Below, piece by piece: positions 19,497 through 26,958 of a DNA stretch of 64,000 nt (position 1 is the first letter of the stretch; the number at the start of each line of letters is the position of its first letter). The translations under genes and the position numbers were made by a program. The notes below the pieces were generated by a model. The model did not search any database. It was not told the origin of the DNA and was given only the letters and a program-made list of their open reading frames with translations. This DNA comes from Burkholderiaceae bacterium (lineage in GTDB: Bacteria > Pseudomonadota > Gammaproteobacteria > Burkholderiales > Burkholderiaceae_C), in contig CAKKRJ010000002.1 in NCBI GenBank assembly GCA_919902775.1, positions 65,322 through 129,321 on the forward strand, given 5' to 3'.

Positions 19497-21302
19497 ATGA
19501 CCGACATCGACAAAGTAGAAACAACAACCAGCCGACTCGGGCAATGGCGTTTTTTGTTGTTGAGCTACGGCTATTTGGCAATGCTCGGTGCCGGTTCTTT
19601 GCAAACACAATCGCTAAATTCTCTCTGGTTCGGAATTTTGGTATTGGCACTTTCAGTTCCGATGATGCTCGCGCTTTGGCACCAAAGTACAGTGCATCGA
19701 CTGATTCTTTTGGGGCAATTCCGGCACGATACGTTTTTGTATAAATGGGGAAGTCGGCGGGCGTTGAGCATATTGCTGCAAGTTTGCGGTGCTGTGCTAC
19801 TTGCCGCGCTAACGCTGTTGCAAGCAGCTTACTTTGGCTGGTCTGAATGGTTGTTGATAGTGCTGTCGCCGCTAGTCTTCAATGTCATTCATCGCTGGGC
19901 ACAGTCAAAGTCTGAAACACAGTTTTCGAAGGAAGTTTACGCAACCCGGTGGGTTTTTTGGTTTACACAATTGTCGTTTCTGGCAACATTGACGACCACC
20001 TTCGTGTGCATCGCTTATGCCACTGCCAGCACTGACCAAATTCCCTATCTGGATCGTGTGTATCAATTGCAGATTCAGTGGGATGGAGCGCAATCATCGG
20101 TCGTGAAATGGGTGCTTGATGCTGGAGCGTATGGGCAAGCTGCACAGGAATCCATTGCTAGCGTTTCTGAGCAAAGTTACTGGAAGGTGCTGACGGCTTT
20201 CTTCTTTGCACCATTGACGGTGTTTGCTTCGGTGGCGCTCGCACTTTCAGGGGTATCACTCTCGCGCGATGATCTGCGGCGCACGATAGGTGATGGTGTT
20301 CATTCCAGCGACAAGCCGCCCTCCATTGGCCCAACCAATGCTGCAGTGTGGGCCGCCGTGGCGGTGGTGTTGATAGGCTCTTACTTCCAGCTACTTGCCT
20401 ATGCAAACCAGGTGGCCAAGAATGAAGACAGTCCGATGGCAATTCGACCGATGGAGCCGTGTGAAAAAATTGACGGCATCACTTATCACATCAACACGAT
20501 GAAGGCTGTGGAGAGTGTGATCGCGCTGGCGACACCGAAATTTGCGGCCGTTGGCCTTGATGCCTGCAGACGGCTTACCCAGTTGGACACCAACATCGCA
20601 GCCGGTGTCGATGACTACCTCAATTGGTATTTCAGTCTTGGCGCCGATTACGCCCGGTTAGCTATGATTCTGTCGGGGGACGTGGACCTCTTCCTCCAAT
20701 CAAAGGTCAATGAACTGGTGATGGGGAAACTGCAGCATGACGATGCTTTCAAAAAGCTGCAGACAGCATATGAGAATCAGTGGATGCAATTGCATGAAGC
20801 CAGTAACGCGATTCAGAGACTGCTAATTGAAAACCGCCTCAGTATCGTTGACCGTGGTTGCAAGGTTGTCAGTGATACGTCTACACGGCAAATGTCCATG
20901 CACCTCGACGAAGCCAAAGCCCGTCTTTCTTCCAGTGCTGCCGCTGGATTGATCGGTGGGGTGTTTGCTTCAAAGTTGACGGCCAAAGTAATGACCAAAT
21001 CCAGCGTGAAGATCAGCAGCAAGGTTTTACTTAAGGCAGTCGCCAAAAAAGCAGCAGGAAAGGCCGGTGGGGCGTTAGCTGGCGCAGGTGTGGGTGCTGG
21101 TATCGGGTCAATCGTGCCATTCTTCGGAACTGCCGTCGGTGCAGTCGTAGGGACGGTGGTGGGTGCTGCGGTAGGTGTTGGGATTGACATCGCTGCGTTG
21201 GCCATTGAAGAGGGACTTACCCGGGATTCGATGCGAAAGGATCTCATTGATTCGGTGACTGAGACGCTACAGCCGATGCGCAACACGTTCGCCTGCAAGT
21301 AA
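19497..21302 (+). CDS. large unknown membrane protein with Gly-rich C-terminal segment
   Basis: This 601-residue protein was not recognised. About seven hydrophobic stretches fall in the first 300 residues (for example LWFGILVLALSVPMMLALW and AAVWAAVAVVLIGSYF). A polar middle part of about 170 residues follows. A C-terminal region near residues 475-570 is packed with Gly and Ala (for example GGALAGAGVGAGIGSIVPFF), as in glycine-zipper membrane segments, and is followed by a charged tail. The gene is clearly richer in A/T than the blocks on either side, so transfer is likely. With the small membrane gene upstream it forms an unknown two-gene unit. A pore-forming or defence role is conceivable but unproven. 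Confidence 0.6.
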   Translation: MTDIDKVETTTSRLGQWRFLLLSYGYLAMLGAGSLQTQSLNSLWFGILVLALSVPMMLALWHQSTVHRLILLGQFRHDTFLYKWGSRRALSILLQVCGAVLLAALTLLQAAYFGWSEWLLIVLSPLVFNVIHRWAQSKSETQFSKEVYATRWVFWFTQLSFLATLTTTFVCIAYATASTDQIPYLDRVYQLQIQWDGAQSSVVKWVLDAGAYGQAAQESIASVSEQSYWKVLTAFFFAPLTVFASVALALSGVSLSRDDLRRTIGDGVHSSDKPPSIGPTNAAVWAAVAVVLIGSYFQLLAYANQVAKNEDSPMAIRPMEPCEKIDGITYHINTMKAVESVIALATPKFAAVGLDACRRLTQLDTNIAAGVDDYLNWYFSLGADYARLAMILSGDVDLFLQSKVNELVMGKLQHDDAFKKLQTAYENQWMQLHEASNAIQRLLIENRLSIVDRGCKVVSDTSTRQMSMHLDEAKARLSSSAAAGLIGGVFASKLTAKVMTKSSVKISSKVLLKAVAKKAAGKAGGALAGAGVGAGIGSIVPFFGTAVGAVVGTVVGAAVGVGIDIAALAIEEGLTRDSMRKDLIDSVTETLQPMRNTFACK

Positions 21303-21374
21303 GATTTATTTTGGATTTCTGGTCCCAGCTGGGAAGAACGACACGACCTGTCGATGGGTGGGTGGATCATCCAA

Positions 21375-21687
21375 ACATGGCTTTAATAACTCGAAAGAAA
21401 AGCACCATGGTTTGTTTTTCTACTGTTTGTGGGAGCCGCAGCGAGCTTTGCGACGCTCGGGGGGGGGCGTTCTGTTCAAGATCATGTGTCTTGCGTTGAT
21501 GGCAACAGGGGTTACCGCTGCACTTCGGTCGGTCGACACAACGATGTCGGATAAAGGCTGGAAACCGAAATCCGATTTGCTAATCAGCCTGCCCTTTAGC
21601 GGGCATTGGGTTTTACGACTTCCAACAGGTACCAGATGGCACGACAGTGCGTTATGTCAGCGCTGGGAGCTATTGCTGGCTGGGTAA
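21375..21687 (+). pseudogene. possible frameshifted small membrane-protein remnant with a G9 tract
   Basis: The 447 bases between 21302 and 21750 hold no intact gene. Two frames read as one plausible protein if joined: a hydrophobic run (FVFLLFVGAAASFATLGGG) upstream of nine G residues (21459-21467), and a continuing frame (KIMCLALMATGVTAALRSV) downstream that ends at 21687. One G fewer would restore the frame. No good start codon exists for the upstream part, so this is either a decayed gene or a slippage-prone tract. A short ORF from ATG 21484 is the only intact piece. Confidence 0.35.
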
Positions 21688-21701
21688 CAGTAAAGAAGCG
21701 T

Positions 21702-21748
21702 TTGAACAAAAAACGTTCGTGACATAATTAACCTACCAACTAGTAGGT
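21702..21748 (+). promoter_or_regulatory. probable promoter and TetR-type operator of the 21774 gene
   Basis: A -35-like TTGAAC (21702-21707) and a -10-like CATAAT (21723-21728), 15 bases apart, are followed directly by the inverted repeat ACCTAC-N6-GTAGGT (21731-21748). The palindrome lies at the likely transcription start of the TetR-family gene, where an autorepressor would bind. The short -35/-10 spacing weakens the promoter call; the palindrome is firm. Confidence 0.6.
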
Positions 21749-21773
21749 AGTGAAATTCAAAATCAACGAGATC

Positions 21774-22358
21774 ATGACAACTCACATAGAACTTTCTCCC
21801 TCAGCCGAGCGCATCGCGGATGCGGCTCAAGCCTTAGTGCAGCAAGTGGGTTACAACGGGTTTTCTTTTGAGCACATCTCCCAGATAGTTGGTATGCGCA
21901 AGGCCAGCATTCATCATCACTTTGGCTCCAAAGTGGTTTTGGGTGTGACCGTGGTTCGGCGATATGCCGCGCAATTTGACGGGGCATTGCGGCAAATTCA
22001 CGTGTCCATCAAATCGGCGCCAGACCGCTTGAAAGCCTACGCAGATTTGTTTGAGACAACATTCAAGAATGACCACCTTCTCTGTGTTTGCGGAATGTTG
22101 GGCGCTGAGTCCAAATCCTTGGACCCTGCGGTGAATGCCGAGGTGAAAAAATTCTTTCAGCTGAATCTTGTTTGGCTCAGCGATGTCATTCAGGAGGGCT
22201 TGGCAAACAAGACCTTGCGGAGCGAACACGAGCCAAAGGAGTTGGCCGAAACACTGCTGTCGTTGCTGGAAGGTGCCATGCTGGTTGGGCGTTGCTTGAA
22301 GACCCCGATGGGGCCGCGCCGCATGTTTGATTTGGTGCTTTCGACTCTGGAGACGTGA
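21774..22358 (+). CDS. TetR/AcrR-family transcriptional regulator
   Basis: This 194-residue protein has an N-terminal helix-turn-helix (GFSFEHISQIVGMRKASIHH, then HFGSKVVLG) typical of TetR repressors. The ligand-binding part (DRLKAYADLFETTFKN, CGMLGAES) resembles regulators of the AcuR/NemR-like group that sense small electrophiles. GTG 21750 in frame would add eight residues but overlaps the operator region, so ATG 21774 was chosen. It stands at the head of an SDR, FAD oxidase and cupin cassette and probably controls it. Confidence 0.87.
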   Translation: MTTHIELSPSAERIADAAQALVQQVGYNGFSFEHISQIVGMRKASIHHHFGSKVVLGVTVVRRYAAQFDGALRQIHVSIKSAPDRLKAYADLFETTFKNDHLLCVCGMLGAESKSLDPAVNAEVKKFFQLNLVWLSDVIQEGLANKTLRSEHEPKELAETLLSLLEGAMLVGRCLKTPMGPRRMFDLVLSTLET

Positions 22359-22542
22359 GTCGTTTTATTTGAACAAAAGCGAAGTCGCCACGTGCGCATT
22401 GCTGATGGTCACCTCAGTCATTGCATTTCTCATGTTTAAAACCACGATCTTGTTATTCAAGGATCGGATGCTTCCACTGCAATACGGCGCCAAACCTTGC
22501 TAGGCGTACCACGTTGACTACAACACAAAGATTTGAAAGCAT

Positions 22543-23205
22543 ATGAAAAATAAAACGGTTCTGATCGCTGGAAGCAGCGCCGGTTTGGGCCAAGCGTTGC
22601 AAACCAGATTCAGCGCAGGTGGCTACCACGTGATTTCTATCTCCCGCAATGGCTCGGGGCATGCACACGTGGATCTGAGCGACGCACGGGCTACAGCCGA
22701 GTGGTTCAGCCAACTCGACCCCCACCAGCCACTGGCCGGTGTGATTCACAACGCCATGCAGTTTCACAAAGAAGCATTTTTGGACACAACGCCCAATACC
22801 TTCGAAGATGTCTGGCGCGCTAGTGTCTTGACTGCGGTGAACGTTGCGCAACAGGTTATTCCACGTCTGCGGACGCAAGGCGGTGGCTGCTTGATTTTCA
22901 GCGGCGCTTCAGGCAGCCTGCGCGCTGGGTCCAATTTTTCGGCCTTCAGCAGCGCAAAATTTGCACTTCGCGGGCTTGCGCAAGGTTTGGCACGTGAGCA
23001 CGGTGAAGATGGCATCCACGTTGTACATACCGTGATAGATGGCTTGATTTGGTCCGATAAAACACAGCAACGATTTACCTCTGCGCAAGAGCAGCGCAGC
23101 ATGGCACCAGCCGATTTGGCTGATGTCTACTGGCAACTCTTTCACCAACCGCGCAGCACCTGGACTCAGGAGCTTGACCTGCGCCCTCAAGGTGGCAGCT
23201 TCTAA
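22543..23205 (+). CDS. SDR-like protein lacking the catalytic tyrosine
   Basis: This 220-residue protein has a Rossmann start LIAGSSAGLGQAL (glycine-rich motif), then VIHNAM in place of NNAG, and FSGASGS with a Ser. At the YxxxK position it reads FSSAK, so the Tyr is Phe while the Lys is kept. Classical SDR chemistry is therefore unlikely unless another residue serves; it may act as a binding or structural protein or do different chemistry. It is followed 23 bases later by the FAD oxidase gene, so the two are probably one operon. Confidence 0.8.
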   Translation: MKNKTVLIAGSSAGLGQALQTRFSAGGYHVISISRNGSGHAHVDLSDARATAEWFSQLDPHQPLAGVIHNAMQFHKEAFLDTTPNTFEDVWRASVLTAVNVAQQVIPRLRTQGGGCLIFSGASGSLRAGSNFSAFSSAKFALRGLAQGLAREHGEDGIHVVHTVIDGLIWSDKTQQRFTSAQEQRSMAPADLADVYWQLFHQPRSTWTQELDLRPQGGSF

Positions 23206-23228
23206 GCCCCGTTTAAAGACCTCCTGTT

Positions 23229-24377
23229 ATGAACACATCTTTCCAAGCTCCATCCGATGCCGTGATCGTTGTTGGTGCAGGTCTGGCCGGCCTGCTCAGT
23301 GCGTACTTGCTGGAGCAGCAAGGGCAAGCGGTATTGCTGATTGAGTCGCGCGATCGCACTGGCGGGCGCGTGCTCAGCGATGCAGCCAACGCAGCCGAGT
23401 CATTCATAGATTTAGGTCCTAGCTGGGTATGGCCCAGCATGAACGAGCGACTCAGCGAATGGAAAAACAAGCTGGGCTTGCAACTTTTCCCTCAATATCG
23501 GCATGGCGCCACCGTAGTGGAATCACAAGATCACCAAGTTAATCACTACGCAGCCACCCATGCGCAAGAGCCAGAATCCCAGCGTTGGGTCGGGGGGGCC
23601 ATCGCGCTTGTGAATGCGTTATTGGATCGACTCCAACGCACTCAGCTTCTACTCAACACACAGGTGACGCTGATTCAACATGCACCCGAAGGCGGCGTGA
23701 TCCTCACTGCGCAAGGTCCGCAGGGAGAACAACAGCTATGCGGTGCATCGGTCATCGTTACGCTGCCACCCCGTTTGCTGGCCGAGTGCATTCGCTGGGA
23801 ACCCGCACTGCCCGCAAACTTGACTGCGCAATGGCAGCGCTCACCCACGTGGATGGCAGGCCAAGCCAAATTTGTAGCGGCCTACAAAACACCGTTTTGG
23901 CGCGAAGCAGGTTTGTCCGGTTATGCATGGAGCAAAGCGGGTCCTTTGGTTGAAATTCATGACGCCAGCGATGAGTCGGGTCGGTCGGCGGCGCTCTTTG
24001 GGTTTGTGGGTGTTGCTGCCCGATGGCGCGTCAAAATGGGCGAGGCTGAATTGATTCAACGCAGCCTGAAACAGCTCACCAATTTGTTTGGCCCCAAAGC
24101 GGCACAGCCGGAATGGATCAAACTCAAAGACTGGGCGCAGGACAGCCACACGGCGACCGCGGCCGATGCTTTACCGGTGAGCAGCCACCCCACACCGCAG
24201 CCCAGAAACTTGCCTGCACCGTGGAATGGTTTGGCCTATTTGGCAGGGTCTGAGTTCGCCGACGACTTCAACGGTTATCTCGAAGGTGCGGCGCGATCTG
24301 CTGAATTGGCGCTCAGCGAGTGGGTGACGCAGCAAGGCGCAAAGCGAAGCACCCAGGGCACCGCCATGGTGAGCTGA
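23229..24377 (+). CDS. FAD-dependent amine oxidase-like oxidoreductase
   Basis: This 382-residue flavoprotein has the dinucleotide-binding motif VIVVGAGLAGLLSAYLLEQQ at residues 11-30. It continues with LLIESRDRTGGRVLS, the flavin amine-oxidase second motif, and IDLGPSWVWP. The C-terminal FAD contact region reads GLAYLAGSEFADDFNGYLEG. It is shorter than most monoamine oxidases (about 450) but has both ends. It lies between an SDR-like and a ChrR-type cupin gene, a combination that recalls stress- or lipid-modifying cassettes; the substrate is unknown. Confidence 0.87.
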   Translation: MNTSFQAPSDAVIVVGAGLAGLLSAYLLEQQGQAVLLIESRDRTGGRVLSDAANAAESFIDLGPSWVWPSMNERLSEWKNKLGLQLFPQYRHGATVVESQDHQVNHYAATHAQEPESQRWVGGAIALVNALLDRLQRTQLLLNTQVTLIQHAPEGGVILTAQGPQGEQQLCGASVIVTLPPRLLAECIRWEPALPANLTAQWQRSPTWMAGQAKFVAAYKTPFWREAGLSGYAWSKAGPLVEIHDASDESGRSAALFGFVGVAARWRVKMGEAELIQRSLKQLTNLFGPKAAQPEWIKLKDWAQDSHTATAADALPVSSHPTPQPRNLPAPWNGLAYLAGSEFADDFNGYLEGAARSAELALSEWVTQQGAKRSTQGTAMVS

Positions 24378-24417
24378 CCTGCTCGATTGTTTTATTTCTA
24401 AACTAAACGTCCGCCGT

Positions 24418-25083
24418 ATGTTGATCAATGCAGATTACTCTGTACGAACCTTGGTGCATGCCGATGAATTGCCGTGGATCCCCTCACCTCAAACGGGTGT
24501 GGAGCGGCGTATGCTGGAGCGCATCGGCGACGAAGTGGCACGTGCCACCACCATCGTGCGCTATGCCAAGGGATCATTTTTCCCGTCACACGCCCACGAT
24601 ATGGGTGAGGAATACATCGTTCTGGAAGGCGTTTTTCAAGACGAAAAGGGCGACCACACAGTTGGCCGCTACGTGCGTAACCCACCGGGCAGCCAACACT
24701 CGCCGGGGTCGGAACCAGGTGCCATCATCTTCGTCAAGCTGCGCCAGTTCGATCTGCATGACCGTCAGTCTGTGGAGGTCGATCTAAGCGTCGTGCCTAA
24801 ACGCATGGACACCCATAAACCAGGGGTGCTGGTGCAAGACTTGCACAGCGACACGCGAGAGGTCGTGCGCGCCGAATACTGGCAGCGCGACCAAATCTGG
24901 CAGGAAACCTTTGCCCACGGCGCGGAACTACTGGTGCTGCAAGGTCAACTTCAGGAACGCGGTGACTGCTTGCGCACCTGGAGTTGGCTTCGCCTGCCCG
25001 CCGGGGCCAGCTTGCAGGCGCGAATCATGTCCGACTCTGCGACGGTATGGGTGAAACGTCATTTGATTTTCCCGCTTCAATAA
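24418..25083 (+). CDS. ChrR-type double-cupin protein
   Basis: This 221-residue protein has two cupin-like halves. The first contains FFPSHAHDMGEEYIVLEG, a metal-binding set of two His, Glu and a later His (GSQHSPG), as in the cupin domain of the anti-sigma factor ChrR. The second half (ELLVLQGQLQERGDCLRTWS, LPAGASLQARI) keeps the fold but has lost the His residues. There is no anti-sigma zinc-binding domain and no sigma-factor gene next to it. It may be a sensor or a small enzyme serving the FAD oxidase upstream. Confidence 0.8.
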   Translation: MLINADYSVRTLVHADELPWIPSPQTGVERRMLERIGDEVARATTIVRYAKGSFFPSHAHDMGEEYIVLEGVFQDEKGDHTVGRYVRNPPGSQHSPGSEPGAIIFVKLRQFDLHDRQSVEVDLSVVPKRMDTHKPGVLVQDLHSDTREVVRAEYWQRDQIWQETFAHGAELLVLQGQLQERGDCLRTWSWLRLPAGASLQARIMSDSATVWVKRHLIFPLQ

Positions 25084-25237
25084 ACTGATTCAAAAACAAG
25101 AATTCAGCAAACTCCCGGCTGGGTAAATTGTTTGATTGAACAGCCCTATACCGGGCATTCGTGACCGTCTGGTTTCGCTGCATTGAAGCCGTTCACAATG
25201 TTGGATGGGATGACGCAGTGGGTCGAATACTGCCCAG

Positions 25238-25741
25238 TCAGTCCTGCAGCTTCTGCAAATACGCGTCGAGCTTCACAAAGGTGCCTCCAAAGCCCACTTC
25301 CATACCCGGTCGTGCTGTGTCGAAGGTTTGGCGGCCGATGTCGTCACTGTCGTGCGGCATCCACGTGATCGTGACACGGGTGCCCACGCCAGCGACATCT
25401 TCAAAAGTGGTGGTGACGTGCATGAGCTTTGGCCAGGTGGGGGCCATGGGATGCGCGTCCAGACCGCCCTCGCGGGTTGAAAAGCTTTGCAGATGCACCA
25501 GCCGCTCGTTCAAAGCGATGTCCAAAAATTCTTGCTTGCCCCACATTTCCATGCCGTTCGCACCTTGGATGCCGTAGTGATAACGGCCCCCGACGCGAAA
25601 GTCCATGTCGGTGTGGATGTTGTGAAAGCCCTCAGGGCTGAGCCACTGCGCGAGGTGGTGCGGCTGCGTATACACCTCGAACACCAGTGGGCGAGGGGCA
25701 TGAAAAACGCGGGAGATGACGAATGGGGCGATGGGGGTCAT
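25238..25741 (-). CDS. SRPBCC (AHSA1-type) domain protein
   Basis: This 167-residue protein starts at the ATG whose complement ends at 25741 (MTPIAPFVISRVFHAPRPLV). FEVYTQPHHLAQWLSPEGF and MDFRVGGRYHY are typical of the Aha1-homology/activator branch of the START-like fold, which forms a deep pocket for hydrophobic ligands. The C-terminal GGTFVKLDAYL is also typical. A longer reading upstream is out of character. It diverges from the hydrolase gene at 25903 across a 161-base gap. Confidence 0.85.
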   Translation of the reverse strand: MTPIAPFVISRVFHAPRPLVFEVYTQPHHLAQWLSPEGFHNIHTDMDFRVGGRYHYGIQGANGMEMWGKQEFLDIALNERLVHLQSFSTREGGLDAHPMAPTWPKLMHVTTTFEDVAGVGTRVTITWMPHDSDDIGRQTFDTARPGMEVGFGGTFVKLDAYLQKLQD

Positions 25742-25902
25742 GGCGATTCCAGTGGACGTCTGGGGTGAATGTTGAGGTCCGCAAATTTTGACCCAATTTT
25801 TGCCTCGTCGCTGCCGGTGACACTTGCGCAGACCCTGGAGGTGATTCAATGGCGTTCGATCCGTCTTTCTTGAATTAGCTTGCAGCTTGAACGACCAACC
25901 AC

Positions 25903-26958
25903 ATGAACAAAGACACTTTGCACACAAAACCCGCCCACCATCGCGAAGCAGGCTTCTCTAACAGGGACCCCTCCATCGTCATTGGCAACTTCCCTTGGTA
26001 TGAAATGGTTTGGCGCAGCCTGCGCGGCGACTTCAAACCGATCTCTGCCCCGCACAAAGGTTACGCCGCATTCGCCAAGGAGTGGAGCGTGCCCGTCGAC
26101 CATGCGCGCATTGCCCAGCGGCAAGACGCACCCCTGATCACCTGGTTGGGCCATGTGTCGGTGTTGCTGCAGGTCGGCGGGCTCAATGTGCTGACCGACC
26201 CCACACTGGCTGACTTTGCCGGGCCTTACGGACGCTTCGGTGCACCCCGCATGGTGCCTGCGCCACTGCGAGGGAACATGTTGCCGCCCATTGATGTGCT
26301 GCTGATTTCACACAACCATTACGACCACCTGTGCGGTGCGACCATTGCCGCGATGGTCGAGTCTGGACAAACGCCTCAGATCTTTGTGCCGCTCGGCCTG
26401 AAAGCCTGGTTTGACGCGCGCAACATTCCCAACGTGACCGAGTTGGACTGGTGGGAACACGTGGATGTGACTTGCGACAAAGATGGCAGAGCCTTGCCAG
26501 AGCCCATTCGCATCCACTTCACCCCCGCACAGCACTGGAGCCGCCGAACACCGTTTGACACCAATGCCTCGCTCTGGGGTGGTTATATGGTGGAGAGAAA
26601 TCCTGGTGCCATGGATGCTTGGCGCTTTCTGTTCCCTGGTGACACGGGCTACAGCGCCGACTTCAAAGCCATTCGTGAACGCTTGGGCGCTGTGGACTTT
26701 CTGGCCCTGCCCATTGGCGCCTACTTGCCGCGCGACTTCATGAAAAGCATGCATGCGAACCCAGCGGACGCGGTGCAGCTCATGCTGGACCTGGAGGCCA
26801 AGCAAGCCATGGGTGTGCATTGGGGCACCTTCAAACTGACCCAGGAATCCTTTGACCACCCGCCACGCGATCTGGCCGTGGCACTGCAAGAGCGCGGCCT
26901 GGCGCAAGAAAGGGTCTGGCTGATGCGGCACGGCGAATCACGCGCTGTTGCACTATGA
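25903..26958 (+). CDS. metallo-beta-lactamase-fold hydrolase (NAPE-PLD/UlaG-like)
   Basis: This 351-residue protein has LITWLGHVSVLLQVGGLNVL, LISHNHYDHL (the HxHxDH zinc motif near residue 140), a TPAQHWSRRTPFD section with a zinc-binding His, FPGDTGYSADF with the bridging Asp, and the GVHWGTFKL final His. These are the hallmarks of the N-acyl-phosphatidylethanolamine phospholipase D-like branch of the fold. The substrate is unknown. Its stop overlaps, tail to tail, the last codons of the atuA-like gene on the other strand. Confidence 0.88.
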   Translation: MNKDTLHTKPAHHREAGFSNRDPSIVIGNFPWYEMVWRSLRGDFKPISAPHKGYAAFAKEWSVPVDHARIAQRQDAPLITWLGHVSVLLQVGGLNVLTDPTLADFAGPYGRFGAPRMVPAPLRGNMLPPIDVLLISHNHYDHLCGATIAAMVESGQTPQIFVPLGLKAWFDARNIPNVTELDWWEHVDVTCDKDGRALPEPIRIHFTPAQHWSRRTPFDTNASLWGGYMVERNPGAMDAWRFLFPGDTGYSADFKAIRERLGAVDFLALPIGAYLPRDFMKSMHANPADAVQLMLDLEAKQAMGVHWGTFKLTQESFDHPPRDLAVALQERGLAQERVWLMRHGESRAVAL

